A stretch of DNA of 64,000 nucleotides from Tridacna crocea (Eukaryota > Mollusca > Bivalvia > Cardiida > Cardiidae), in the NCBI GenBank assembly GCA_943736015.1, contig OX031061.1, forward strand, positions 13,897,290 through 13,961,289, read 5' to 3'. The position numbers and the translations under genes were made by a program. Positions 32,701-43,430 of this stretch are shown here, in pieces; positions within the stretch are counted from its first letter, which is position 1, and each line of letters opens with the position of its first letter. The notes beneath the pieces are model-generated. The model had not been told where the DNA came from and did no database searches. It worked only from the letters and a program-made list of their open reading frames with translations.

Positions 32701-33544
32701 ACATCAAATTTCATCCATATCGTTAATCAAGTTGTCTATAAAAATATTTTTGAAATTTCGTTGTCTTTAGTATGTACATTATGTGTATTAGTTACCTTTA
32801 TCCAAGAGTTATTTGGTAGTTTTGTCATTGTGTATACTGCCTATTTCACACTGATAGGATGTATTTCACACCTTTTACACCTGTCACAAATAGATTACAC
32901 ATGTGTGATTCTTAAAAATGTCTTTGATTGACTTTGATTTGAAACCAAATAAATGCTTATTTTTTTTTTTTTCTGTAGTCGTTCGCTTGTCATTTAATGT
33001 ATTTTTTTTTATATCTCTGTCTCTACTAGTGTCATTTGACATACCTGTGACCGAGACCATTTAGCAGGGGCATCAGTGTCTCTGACACACATATTTCTAG
33101 TGTTCACTAGGGCTTGTGTGCATCCGAATATTTCCGGTCCATAACTTCTACAATTGTGGATGGATTTCAAAATAATTTGGCACAATTGACCTCTATCACG
33201 CTCAGATGTGCCATTTGAAACATCTGTTCAAGTAGGTTCAAGATCAAGGCCACATTGAAGGCAAATTTTTCGTCCGAACCATAACTCCTACATTTTTGGA
33301 TAGATTCCGATATAAATTAGCATAATGCATTGTTTTCCATCATGAGTAGAAGTTCCATTTATTCAGATCCAGGGTCTAGGTCAAGCTTGAGAGTCAATTG
33401 TTCGCGGGCTTGACACAAGTTGTCCTTGGACAACGATTATGAATTAGGATTAACGTCTTTTTATATTATGTAGATATAAGTATCGAAGCTCAAGTCACTG
33501 TGACTTGTCCGTAAAATAGGCAAGTAAAATAGGAAAACCGAGCC
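32701..33544. other. Unrecognised; faint GGTCA-type repeat near 33100-33400
   Basis: CCGGTCCATAACTTCTACAA and CGTCCGAACCATAACTCCTA are a diverged ~160-bp direct repeat. No gene. Confidence 0.35.
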
Positions 33545-33755
33545 TAATCGTTTTCCCAAAACAATCCAACCTTTTCATAGTATTTTATTTAGAAAATATT
33601 TTGGCTAAAAGAGAATTCGCTTGTAATAAGCAATTCATCCCAATTTCCCAAAAATCTTACTTTTCAATATACACGAAGAACTACTTTGGATTTTCATCTA
33701 CAACTTCCTTCAAATATGACTAGTTCAAAATTTCGTCGACTTGTGGAAGGTAGAG
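33545..33755 (+). mobile_element. Degraded TTAA-hairpin MITE, B-like tip
   Basis: TTTTCCCAAAACAATCC; AATTCGCTTGTAATAAGCAATT tip; ATGACTAGTTCAAAATTTCG right part. Confidence 0.6.
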
Positions 33756-34621
33756 ACAACATGACCAACTGCCGTATCACTCCAATCTTTATTATTCGTT
33801 ACATTTTACCTTGATATCTATCTTACATGTATTTTCATTGAAATCAATAAAAATAAATATGTTCTTGCATCATAAATGTAAAAAATAGCGTCATCCAGGA
33901 CTACAAGACATCACATGTCTCAGAAAATTTAGATAACCAAAGTTGGTAAAGCACCGATTGAATACGGTTCAATTTTGACTTGGGATTGTTTACAAGCACG
34001 ACAAATGACTAAGTATTCTAAGCCATTATCAAACACCGCATAACTGTGAGCACATGCCTAGCTCTGGCTTAATTAATTTCTGGCTGGTGCTTTCTAGTAT
34101 CAGTTCAAAATTTCCTGATAAAACCAAGAATTCCAGGGGCTTAGTGGAATCCGCTTGTATCCCTGTCCGTCTACCTGTTTGTATTAATTAAAATTGACCG
34201 CATGTGTTGTTTCGTATCCTCAATTTCCTGGCCTTCAGTACTATCAGTACTTTGATTCTCTTTCGGTTTTGGAGTCCTGAAGCGGACAAAACATTATATG
34301 TAAGATTAGTATGGAAAATAATCTAAGACAAATAACTAAAAAAATATATAAGCCAGAGTTATGGTTCTTGTGCATGACACTTTGTCTGATGGTGCTTTAC
34401 AAGTGTGTGAAGTTTTATCAAAATATCTTCAAAGGTTTTTGAGCTATAGAGCAGATACATGGGAAAATAATCAAAGGGCAATGACTCAAATGATATACAA
34501 GCCAAAGTGATGGTTCTTGATGGGATCTGCTGCCATCAAAATTTTGACACAATTATGTCCCTTATTCAAGATAGATAATCAAGCCCTTGCATCTGAGTGG
34601 TGGCACCCACATAATGTGCTA
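33756..34621. other. No feature recognised
   Basis: About 870 bp without repeats of this window's families or a supportable gene. Confidence 0.35.
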
Positions 34622-34730
34622 TTGTTATACCCCTGCAAATCGAATGTTTACGGAGGTATACTGGAATCAGCCTGTCTGTCGGTCCATGTGTCCATCTGTG
34701 TACAAAATACTATAGCAATTGCCGGTCTCT
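34622..34730 (+). repeat. 'GTATACTGGAATCAGCCTGTC' repeat, copy 1
   Basis: TTATACCCCTGCAAAT.. then GGTATACTGGAATCAGCCTG and GTGTACAAAATACT. A second copy is at 52248-52333. Confidence 0.65.
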
Positions 34731-35214
34731 GTTAAAGCGCTGGCGGGGGCATTAAGTCACATGCAGTGACGGCTGTAGTTGATACATGCTGTGATGCAGT
34801 GTACCTGAGCACCTACCGTTGTTCTTCATTGGCTTAGATGGCAGGTCGAGGCCAATTGAATGGCTATATAGAAAATAAGAAAAAGCAGATAAGAATGGTC
34901 TCATTTAAGAATCGATAAATTTGATGACACCTCCACCCTTCAATGTTTATCTGGGTCTCTAATGAAGGGTTTTTCTGTCATTGGGTGCAAAGATGACACC
35001 GGTAGAGACGGATAATGTATCATAATGAAACAATCATAATGGTCATTGTACAACAATTATAAAACTGTTTGTATATCAAGTCTATACAGCTTGACATAAC
35101 ATGACATTGTCATTAAAGTACAAAACAAAAAAGAATGCATGACAAATATTTGGTATTTGTTACACTGTACTGCCATACCACCTACAGTTCAGATACAACT
35201 TAAATTGAAGGCCA
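34731..35214. other. No feature recognised
   Basis: Spacer without supportable gene or repeat. Confidence 0.3.
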
Positions 35215-35310
35215 TGAACTGTTTACCACATGATAAAATTTTAGAAATGTTCAAAATTCAAAGATTTTGCAGACATCAAATCATGAGTGGCTACATAATG
35301 CAAATGACCT
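35215..35310 (-). mobile_element. Left-arm MITE fragment
   Basis: TGTTTACCACATGATAAAAT, then TTCAAAGATTTTGCAGACAT; cut by the next copy at its TTAA. Confidence 0.6.
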
Positions 35311-35539
35311 TTAACTCTTTACCACACGACAAAATTTTAGACTGGTTCAAATTGAAAGCATTTGCAGATGACAAAATAAAGGTGACTGAAAAATTGAAAT
35401 TTGTTTTGGGATTGGTAGAAAACATTGTGGGAATAGGAGAAAATGCTGGTTACCAGCATTTTCTCCTTTTCCTACAGTGTTTTCAAAAGGTTTCTTTCTC
35501 AGGGGCATCAAAAGTAGGGATTGTGTGGTAATGGGTTAA
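35311..35539 (-). mobile_element. TTAA-hairpin MITE, family A, 229 bp
   Basis: TTAACTCTTTACCACACGAC..GTGGTAATGGGTTAA; hairpin intact. Near-consensus copy. Confidence 0.95.
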
Positions 35540-35956
35540 CCATTTTTCCGCACAGTCCTTATCTCTGAACTACTCTTTGGAAGAAGCCTTTTGAAAACAT
35601 TGTGGGAAAAGTAGAAAATGCTGGTAACCAGCATTTTCTTCTTTTCCCACAATGTTTTCTATCTTTTGAAAGTCAGGGCCCTTATTCTCCAACCATTCTC
35701 AAGAATGTTCTTTGTCTTATTCCCCAGTAATTTCTGTATTTGTAAGTAACACAACTGATGATTGGCTAAACCATTCAGTTTATCCAATCAGAAGTTGTGT
35801 TTCTTACAAAATATAGAAAGCCTTGGAGAATAAGACTAGGAATATTCTCAAGAATGGTTGGTGAATACAGGCCTAGGTTTCATCAATTGAGCCAAATTGG
35901 TCTTCAACATGTTTTTTTGTCCAAATGTAAAATATTGTTGTCAGGTAATAAGTTAA
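35536..35956 (+). mobile_element. TTAA-hairpin MITE interrupted by a palindrome element
   Basis: Shares TTAA with the preceding copy. Hairpin ATGCTGGTAACCAGCATT; long arm resumes after 35874 with AATTGAGCCAAATTGG and ends TAATAAGTTAA. Confidence 0.8.
35676..35874. mobile_element. GGGTCC..GGACCC palindrome family, copy 4
   Basis: GGGCCCTTATTCTCCAACCA..GGTTGGTGAATACAGGCCT; centre GATTGGCTAAACCATTCAGT. Inserted in the MITE 35536-35956. Confidence 0.8.
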
Positions 35957-36062
35957 TTGAAGAGAAACATTGTGGAAGAAAATGGAAATTTATTTTGATT
36001 ACCAGCATTTTCTCCTTTTCAACAATGTTTTCTAAAGCTTCTTTCTCAGGGTTGTTAAAATT
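35953..36062 (-). mobile_element. Truncated MITE
   Basis: GAAACATTGTGGAAGAAAAT; GATTACCAGCATTTTCTCC; TTCTTTCTCAGGGTTGTTAA. Confidence 0.65.
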
Positions 36063-36180
36063 GTGCTTCCCAAAGGACAAGCATAATTATAGTTGCTACT
36101 TCTTCCATCTGTACATCCGTCCTTCTGAAGCAAATTCTCTACAATACTTGGACCAAATTGGATAAAACTTCATATATGAT

Positions 36181-36445
36181 ATGGAGTGCAACACGCGAAA
36201 AGGGTCATTCGGACATTTGCGTAAAGTGTCGTCTCAGATCTGCCTGCGCAGTTCGCACAGGCTAATCCGAAACAACACTTTCCGATTTTATGTGATTTTC
36301 TGTTTTACGCAAGTCCACTGTAGCACAAATTCTAATGTAGTCGTAAAGTGCCGTCTCGGATTAGCCTGCACAGACTGCGCAGGCTAATCCGGGACGACAC
36401 TTTACGCAAATGTCCGAATGCACCTTTTCGCGTGTTGCACTCCAT
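36181..36445. mobile_element. 265-bp foldback with two internal hairpins
   Basis: ATGGAGTGCAACACGCGAAA..TTTTCGCGTGTTGCACTCCAT termini. Two internal copies of GTAAAGTG-CGTCT-GATTAGCCTG-GC-CAGGCTAATCC, each a hairpin in itself. Confidence 0.85.
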
Positions 36446-36538
36446 GTATGAAAATTGATATGCTTGGTTAATGACCTTGATCATATTGAGGAAGTCTAGG
36501 ATTTCTAGGGACGAATTTGTACACATTTTATCAAGTAT

Positions 36539-36768
36539 TTACTCATTACCAAATGGCAAATTTGTAGGTTTACCCATATTGAAAGCATTTTGTAGGCAAC
36601 AAAATAAAAGCGACTTGAAACTTAAAATATGTTTTGTGAAGGGTAGAAAACATCGTGGGAAAAGGAGAAAATGCTGTTAACCAGCATTTTCTCCTTTTCC
36701 CACAATGTTTGTCTAATGGCTTCTTTCTCGGGGTTGTCAAAAGAAGGGATTGTGTGGTAATGGGTTCA
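36539..36768 (-). mobile_element. TTAA-hairpin MITE, family A
   Basis: Ends decayed to TTAC and TTCA; tip ATGCTGTTAACCAGCATTTT. Confidence 0.88.
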
Positions 36769-37039
36769 TTGAATGAGAAAAATTCCATATTTGATATTAC
36801 CTTAGAGGATGGCCCTTCTGTTCTGTACTTAATGAAGTAGAAAAATTGACTCATTGGTTTACATTTTAATGACATGACTGAGGTCTTAGGTAATATCTTT
36901 GTTTACTTGTACCTGAAATGATTTATAATACATTTTAGGGTGGATATCTGAAAGAATAGGTATAAAGATATTTGAGTACTTAGAATTCAGTCGGTCATTC
37001 AATCAGTTATATAGATTGAAATAAATCAGCTGAAAAATA
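36769..37039. other. No feature recognised
   Basis: Short AT-rich spacer. Confidence 0.3.
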
Positions 37040-37310
37040 AATCAGCTGATTGTTGTGTGGTGCTTTTCAACATTATTTCAGTTATGTTGCGGCAGCCAGT
37101 GTACCTATCCTTACTTTCCTGGGGTTTCTTTTACCAGTGCTCTGCACAATGTTATTTCCAAGCCACTGGCTGCTTTCACAAATAATCATCATTGAAAAAA
37201 CGGCCAGTGGTGAGAGAGGAATAAATCCTGTTGCAATGACTGTCATCAATCCTTATGAAAAAATTGTCAGAGCCAAGGATCAAACCAAAAACCCTTCAGA
37301 GTCGGCTACC
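37040..37310 (-). mobile_element. tRNA-derived SINE
   Basis: Plus-strand tail CAACATTATTTCAGTTATGT, body AGCCACTGGCTGCTTTC, and a decayed head near CAAGGATCAAACC. Reverse of the 13487 type. Confidence 0.7.
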
Positions 37311-37360
37311 TCTGCTGGGCTAACACATACCAGTAATCCTAATAACATTTTCTTCACAAA

Positions 37361-37584
37361 TTAACTCGTTACCAAATGACAAAATTTTAGGTTTGTCCCA
37401 ATTGAAAGCATTTTCAGAAGACAGCAGTGACTGAAAATTTGAAATTTGTTTTGTGAAGGGTAGAAAACATTGTGGGAAAAGGAGAAAATGCTGGTTACCA
37501 GCATATTCTCCTTTTCCCACAATGTTTTCAAAAGGCTTCTTTCTAAGGATCATCAAAAATAGAGATTGTTTGGTAATGGGTTAA
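37361..37584 (-). mobile_element. TTAA-hairpin MITE, family A, full length
   Basis: TTAACTCGTTACCAAATGAC..GTTTGGTAATGGGTTAA; one tip mismatch (GCATATTCTCC). Confidence 0.92.
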
Positions 37585-37985
37585 TGTCATTAACATGTGA
37601 CTATCTTGGAACAGATTTTTTTTTCAGGATTTTTTTTCAGCCCATTTTCTGCCATAGCATAGACTGATAGGGTATAAGTACCATCGCTTATCTTTAAGGG
37701 GTAAAAGAGCATAGATATTGGGGAATACTTGCCATGTAGGTGTTCAATTTCTATGGATTTGGTATTGTTTATTTAGCATTACCTGTCCCATTGAGAAAGC
37801 AATTTATCAATCTGTTATCCTACCAAATGGCCGTTTAGTCCATTATCGTACAAATTCAACTTTTGACACCTCTGCAATTCTTTTTTAAAGCATTATGGAA
37901 AAAGGCGCAGTTGCTTTATAGAAAGTAAGTGCTGCATTTTTCATTATATATTTTCATTACTATTTTAATCCATTACCACACAAGT
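37585..37985. other. Mostly unrecognised; possible MITE scrap at 37838-37940
   Basis: AACTTTTGACACCTCTGCAA and AAAGCATTATGGAAAAAGGC suggest a very old family A copy. Confidence 0.35.
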
Positions 37986-38213
37986 TTAACCTTTTAGCAG
38001 ATGACAAAATTTCAGCCTTGTTTAAAATGAAAGCATTTGCAGACGACAATTTCAGTGTGACTCAAAAGGTGCAACTTTCTTTTATAGAGTAAAAAACATT
38101 GTGGGAAAAGGAGAAAATGCTGGTTACCAGCATTTTCTCCTTTTCTCATTATGTTTTCAAAAGGTTTAATATCTATGGCTGTTAAAAGTCGTCATTGTGT
38201 GGTAAAGGGTTGA
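37986..38213 (-). mobile_element. TTAA-hairpin MITE, family A
   Basis: TTAACCTTTTAGCAGATGAC; hairpin intact; GTGTGGTAAAGGGTTGA right end. Confidence 0.88.
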
Positions 38214-38405
38214 AAGACTCTGACAGAAAAGACTCAAAAAACAGTTGTGGGACAGGAGAATATGCTGAGAATATGCACCTTTTCACACAATGTTCTCTTA
38301 CTGTTCAGAAACAAATTTCATTATCTAAGCCACAATTAATTTGTTGTATACAAAATGCTTTGAATTTGGATTAGTCTAAAATTACCCCATTTGGTAAAGA
38401 GTTAA
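38214..38405 (+). mobile_element. TTAA-hairpin MITE, decayed
   Basis: CAGTTGTGGGACAGGAGAAT, tip ATGCTGAGAATATGCAC damaged; ends ATTTGGTAAAGAGTTAA. Confidence 0.7.
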
Positions 38406-38516
38406 CTCTAAAAATTTTAGACTGTTCCAAATGCTGGTAACCAGAATTTTCTCCTTTTCCCACAATCTTTACAGAAGCCTTCTTTCACAGGCATGAAAAC
38501 CCAGGATTGTTTGATG
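38402..38516 (-). mobile_element. MITE with internal deletion
   Basis: TTAACTCTAAAAATTTTAGA jumps from long arm to AATGCTGGTAACCAGAATTT; shares TTAA with the preceding copy. Confidence 0.7.
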
Positions 38517-38570
38517 AGACAGCCAGGAGAAATAGGCCAAATGAAGTATTGAAGCCTAAACAATGAGATA

Positions 38571-39365
38571 CAGTCGAACGTCCTTAGCTCGAACGTCCCT
38601 TAGTCGAACTTATCCCTACGTCGAAGTTTTTTTCAGGTCCCGATCTCATTGCTCTTTATTTCAATATAATTCAACCTCCATACGTCGTTATCCGTACCTC
38701 GAAATTTATCCATACGTCGAATGAATTTCAAGGTCCTATCACCATTGTTTGAACGTATTCACACATCTTTACCACGAAGTAAATTTGTAAAGGACGATGT
38801 TTGCTGTCAATCAGGTTTTTCACACCTTTCGACTTGTCAACTCCGGTAATTAACAAGTGTATTACAGTATTGATTATTGATTGTTTGTTTGATTTTGGAT
38901 TGACTGTTTGACTGTGAGATTAAAACTTCAAAGTTTGAGTGATTTGAGTGAAAGGGTCGAAAATGTTTTTTTAGTGTTACATTTGTAATTTATATTGACA
39001 AGTGAAGAACCCAACGCTAATTCCATACAGAACTTGTTTGGTGAAGGACCCGGTCAATGTGCAATTTTTATGTTTATTTTTCATAGTAGTTGTAGAATTT
39101 GTATAAAAACAATGTTTCTTAATGAATAAATAAATAATAATAATAAACTTATTTTATCTTATTTTTGTATTCGATTTTATCTTATTTTATACTCGATTAG
39201 TCGAATGAAGACAAATCAAATGATGCCTCTATTTACTTCCGGTATTTCGCCATCTATCTAATTCGTACCCAGTTTCGAGAACTCCGATGATCTACACGTC
39301 GAACTTTCTATAACTCGAAGTTTTTACGAGTGTCCCCCGAACTTCGAGGTATAGAGATTCGACTG
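38571..39365 (+). mobile_element. 795-bp pogo/Tigger-like non-autonomous element, TA TSD
   Basis: CAGTCGAACGTCCTTAGCTC left and ATAGAGATTCGACTG right, flanked by TA (38569-38570, 39366-39367). TCGAA/ACGTCGAA motifs recur near both ends as in Tigger-type termini. No transposase. Confidence 0.75.
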
Positions 39366-39617
39366 TATTTAAAATTTTTCTATGGAAGATTAAAACATTT
39401 GCCATTTTTGATTTCTTGCAATGTTCTCAATTTTTTTTCTCCTGGTGTGGGAGTATGCCTTACAAGAGGAAAGGACTTAATTTTCAGATATAAACTGGAA
39501 AGTATATCTTGGTATTATAAAGAAATTTAGCCTTGGGTGTCAGATAATTCACCAATTTATCACTAAAACCCAATAATTGGGTTAGAAAGGCTCTTTCTGT
39601 TGATGTAGCTGTAATAG

Positions 39618-39847
39618 TTAACTCTTTACCACACAATCCCAACTTTTAATGACCCTGAAAATGAAGCCTTTTGAAAACATTGTTGGAAAAGGAGAAAATG
39701 CTGGGAAGCCAGCATTTTCTTCTTTTCCCACAATCTTTTCTATCCTTTCCAAACTAAATTTCAATTTTTCAGTCACATTTATTTTGTCGTCTGCAAATTC
39801 TTTGAATTTGGACCAGACTAAAATTTTGTTGTTTGATAAAGAGTTAA
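39618..39847 (+). mobile_element. TTAA-hairpin MITE, family A, 230 bp
   Basis: TTAACTCTTTACCACACAAT..TTTGATAAAGAGTTAA; tip ATGCTGGGAAGCCAGCATTT. Confidence 0.93.
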
Positions 39848-39938
39848 CTAAGTATACCCCCCTTCTCTAGTCCTGCATCACAACAGCCGACCACACCTAA
39901 TCCTTAGGCTGCTAAATACAAACATCTGACCTTTTTAA

Positions 39939-40002
39939 GGATAGTGTAGATCAAGATCAGACTGCACAGAATGTGCAGTCTGATCTTGGACCTACACTGT
40001 CC
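39939..40002. mobile_element. GATCAGACTG palindrome, copy 6
   Basis: GGATAGTGTAGATCAAGATC..GATCTTGGACCTACACTGTCC; best-preserved copy, centre GCACAGAATGTGC. Confidence 0.85.
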
Positions 40003-40114
40003 GCTATGGAGATATCTTTCTCCAAATATTACCATTGAAATATCAAAATTGAGGTTTTTACTATGGACTCAAATGTTTGCTATTTAGAAGGATTATGGTT
40101 CAAACATCCTTCTG

Positions 40115-40312
40115 AAATATGGCTCAGTGGTTAAGTTCATTTATCATGACCTGGAGGCTTGGGGCTTGAGCCTCACTGCAAGCAGTGAACTTTTAGTTAC
40201 AGTGTCTTCGGACAAGACCTTTTAGAGCCCTAGCCTAGTACAGGTGAACTCCAGGCCATACTTGAAAATATGAGCTCTTATCTTGATATGACTGAAATAG
40301 TTTTGACAGAAG
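40115..40312 (+). mobile_element. tRNA-derived SINE
   Basis: A box TGGCTCAGTGGTTAAG, B-box region GGGGCTTGAGCCTC, body AGAGCCCTAGCCTAGTAC, tail ATGACTGAAATAGTTTTGAC. Confidence 0.8.
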
Positions 40313-40330
40313 TGACGATTACTTTCTAGG

Positions 40331-40840
40331 ATTAAGGTCCCACCATGCTCTAGGCATATTTGATATGGACCATTAGAGAGAAAGAAACAGATACAAGGAA
40401 ATCTGGATTACAAGCCCCTAGCTCTTCTTCGAATAGACCTCCTTGGTTCTTTAACCCTTTCCCAAACGACAAATTTTGGACTGGTCCAAATTCAAAAAGT
40501 TTGCAGAAGACAATTATAAATTTGATGAAAATGGCATAAAGTTCTCAAAAAGGGTAGAAAACACTGTGGGAAAAGGAAAAATTGCTCGTTAGGAGCAATT
40601 TCTCCTTTTCCCACAGTGTTTTCAAAAGACTTGTACTGCAGACAAGGGCTTGTTTGGGAAAGGGTTAACATGCCCAGCATAAAGCAACGATACACACCAT
40701 ATTATCTCTGGGTTCCAAACCAGTTCATTTCAAGTTGGGTTGGAAACACAAGGCATCTCAGGTCTGATGGTTAGGCCAAGTATCAAACCTTGGGCGTTAG
40801 GATTGATAGTCCAGCACTTTATTGCTGCACTACCATTCCA
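40331..40840 (-). mobile_element. tRNA-derived SINE split by a MITE
   Basis: Same SINE type as 2398-2690. Tail side 40331-40450, then MITE, then CATGCCCAGCATAAAGC and head TTGCTGCACTACC up to about 40840. Confidence 0.85.
40451..40668 (-). mobile_element. TTAA-hairpin MITE, family B, in a SINE
   Basis: TTAACCCTTTCCCAAACGAC..TTGTTTGGGAAAGGGTTAA. Tip GCTCGTTAGGAGC has one mismatch. TTAA on both sides of the SINE break. Confidence 0.95.
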
Positions 40841-41569
40841 CCCTCGTTTGACAGAAGCATGATACATCAATCAATCTATCATTATATAATATTAGATCAG
40901 GTGAGCTATCCAGGTTTACCATGATCCTATTGTGTAGCATTTCAAAGTTTTGATCATGCGGTAAAAGTCTAAAATCAATATGACAATAATTATAAGTGTT
41001 ATTCGTGAGCCATTTTTCTCCTGGCTTTTTATTGCTTATTTGCTAATTAAAAATCATGAGCACAGAGCAGCACAAAGTATTTTATTAGCTTTATCACGGA
41101 AAAAAAGTTTATAATTAAACTCCTTTTTTGTCACGGTATCTTGATCTGCATAATGACTAAAATGTTATTTTGCATTTATTTAGCCGTGTATTAGAGTTGA
41201 GCAAAATCTGATATTAATAGCCTTCATGCACTTACCATCTGATCCATTTTAACTTTGCAGGTGCCTTTCACAAAAATTTTAAACGCCTTTCATAACAAAA
41301 GTTGCCTTTGCAATCAGGCCTAACAAAAAAATGTCTGTGTTTAGGGTGTCAGTTCAAGATAATGTAGGTAGGGATTTTTTTTCCCAAAAAAGTTTTACAT
41401 GGAACATAATTACTTTTCACTATCTAGTGAAATCACATCGATATATAATATTTTTTTTAATCGTGGCAAAAAATGTGTAGGATAGGCAGCATTGTCTAGG
41501 TAGGGTAAGGAAACCCTAAACAGAGATTTTTTTTTTTAGGCCTCAAAATAGATCAAGGTCAGACTGCTG
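40841..41569. other. No feature recognised
   Basis: AT-rich; the only palindrome hint is GATCAAGGTCAGACTGCTGT near 41552. Confidence 0.35.
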
Positions 41570-41705
41570 TAAACCAGCATTTTCTCCTTTACCCACAATG
41601 TTTTCACCTGAATATGAGATAAGTCCTAACATTTAAATAATTTTTCATTTTGTTATCTGCAGGTGCTTTCAGTTTGAAAAGTCGGAAGTCTTTTGTATAG
41701 CATTG
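41570..41705 (+). mobile_element. Right-half MITE fragment
   Basis: AAACCAGCATTTTCTCC, TTATCTGCAGGTGCTTTCAG, AAGTCGGAAGTCTTTTG. Confidence 0.6.
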
Positions 41706-41773
41706 GGAGATCAACATGCAATGACCCAAAACAAGTTTGCAGCTTTCCGTTTTGAAAGCAACTTGAGCCTAGC

Positions 41774-42091
41774 CATGGTGGTGCAGTCAGTGGTGTAAGG
41801 GACTTGAGATCAGGGGGTTGGTGATTCAAATCCAAACTTTGGCCATTTTCTTTCTGAGGATAGATTATAGTCAATGTGACAGGATTCAATCCTTTCTCAC
41901 TGTTGATCATTGTTTCAATGATGGTTATGTTGGGAAAGTAGCCATTCCCTTGGGAAGAATATGTGAAGAGAAGTGGTTGGAAGAAGTACAGACAAAGAAA
42001 CTTCAGGAAAAACATGGATAGATGTACTTGTTGCCATGATGTAACTGCAATAATGTTGAAAACAGTGGTAAACACTAAAACTAATCAACCA
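41774..42091 (+). mobile_element. tRNA-derived SINE, full length
   Basis: A box TGGTGCAGTCAGTGGTG, B box GGTGATTCAAATCC, body TTCAATCCTTTCTCACTG, tail AATAATGTTGAAAACAG.. AATCAACCAAT. Confidence 0.8.
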
Positions 42092-42257
42092 ATAACCTTT
42101 TACCAAACAATCCCTGGTTTTTACAACCCTTAGATTGATGCCTTTGTAAAAATTGTGGGAAAACTAGTATTTTCTCCTTTCCCCACATTATTTTCTAAAG
42201 GCTTCTTTCTCAGGGTCAGCAAAAGTAGGGATTATCATTTGTGTGGTATTGGGTTAA
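42092..42257. mobile_element. Symmetric MITE with two short arms
   Basis: Left AACCTTTTACCAAACAATCC..GATGCCTTTG and right AAAGGCTTCTTTCTCAGGG..GGTATTGGGTTAA are both short arms; the long arm is absent. Confidence 0.7.
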
Positions 42258-42429
42258 AGTGTTTTTCTACTTTTTCTCACCAAATCTAACTCGGCAATGA
42301 TGGATTATCCTGTAAAACTGCAAATAAATATGAAAGATGGAAAAGACAAATTGAAATAAAATATGAATTGTATTCAAACCTATATAATTTTCAGTAAATC
42401 ATTCTTTGTCTTCTCTAGCGAGTCAAAAG

Positions 42430-42629
42430 TTAACCCTTTACCAAAGGACTAATTCTTCGACTCACGCAAATTGAAATCATTTGCAGACCACAGATCAGAT
42501 GCAACTCTAATGATGAGATTTGTCTGAAAAGAAAAGGAGAAAATGCTAGTTACTAACATTTTCAATTTTCTTACAATGTCTTCAAAAACCTTCCCCAGGC
42601 TCATTGAAACTCATGACTGTGTTGTTTAA
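42430..42629 (-). mobile_element. TTAA-hairpin MITE, family A, decayed
   Basis: TTAACCCTTTACCAAAGGAC; tip ATGCTAGTTACTAACATTTT; right terminus reduced to GTGTTGTTTAA. Confidence 0.78.
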
Positions 42630-42853
42630 CCCTTTACCAAACAATCCCAGGTTTTTACGACCCAGAGGAAGAAACTTTCTGAAAACATTGTGGGAAAAGG
42701 AGAAAATGCTGGTCACCAGCATTTTCTCCTTTTCCACAATGTTTTCATCTCTTCTAAAGTCAAGTTTCAATTTTTTAGTAATGTTTATTTTGTTGTCTGC
42801 AAATGCTTTCAATTAGGACAAGTCTAAAATTTTGTGGTTTGGTGAAGAGTTAA
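42626..42853 (+). mobile_element. TTAA-hairpin MITE, family A, full length
   Basis: TTAACCCTTTACCAAACAAT..GTTTGGTGAAGAGTTAA; tip GCTGGTCACCAGC; shares TTAA with the copy before. Confidence 0.92.
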
Positions 42854-42918
42854 TGGATTTAAGTGCAGCTATACAATAGATGACAAATGTTTTTGCCATA
42901 ATTTACAATAGAAAAGAT

Positions 42919-42981
42919 GATTGTGTAGATCAAAGATCAGATTGCATGTTTTGTGCAGTCTGACCATGATCAAAGCTGTCT
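42919..42981. mobile_element. GATCAGACTG palindrome, copy 7
   Basis: GATTGTGTAGATCAAAGATC..TGATCAAAGCTGTC. Confidence 0.65.
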
Positions 42982-43189
42982 GCAAATCCTACTATGTTTT
43001 CCATAGTGGTGATAAGGGAAAAGTTTCAAGTCACAAAACTTTTGAACTGTTGCATCAATAAATTGGGTTATTTTTACGGGTCACAGATTCACAAAATTAA
43101 ATGTTTACATAGAAATTAAAGATGTTATTTCTTACTTTTCTTCATGGATACCTTTAGTGCTTTTATTTTTTTAGTACAGCTGCTCTGAA

Positions 43190-43255
43190 ATGTTTTGGCA
43201 ATAGAGGAAATTGCTCATCTGAGCAATTTTTCATTTTGTCTTGGTGTTTTTTAAT
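43190..43255. mobile_element. Family B hairpin remnant
   Basis: GAAATTGCTCATCTGAGCAA is still paired although the outer arms are decayed. Confidence 0.55.
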
Positions 43256-43304
43256 AATTTACTCGATTTTATCAGAGGTGATAAGCTTTCGTGCTTTTTA
43301 GCAT

Positions 43305-43430
43305 TGGTCTCTGATAGAGTAGAAAACTTTAGAGGAAAAGGAGAAAATGTTGGATACCATCATTGTCTCCTTTTCCAAAAATATTTTCAAAAGGCTTCTT
43401 AGACCATAGGATTTATTAGTAAATGTTTAA
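43305..43430 (-). mobile_element. Truncated MITE
   Basis: GTAGAAAACTTTAGAGGAAA; tip ATGTTGGATACCATCATTGT; right end ends TTAA at 43430. Confidence 0.7.

Noticed and set aside
35139-35531. 130-residue frame
   Set aside because: It spans two MITE long arms and a hairpin. The recurring peptide (..LPHDKILDW.KLKAFADDK..) appears in many frames here because the MITE arm is open in one frame, not because of selection on protein.
41653-42075. 140-residue reverse-strand frame
   Set aside because: It lies in a SINE plus a MITE fragment, so it is repeat-derived.
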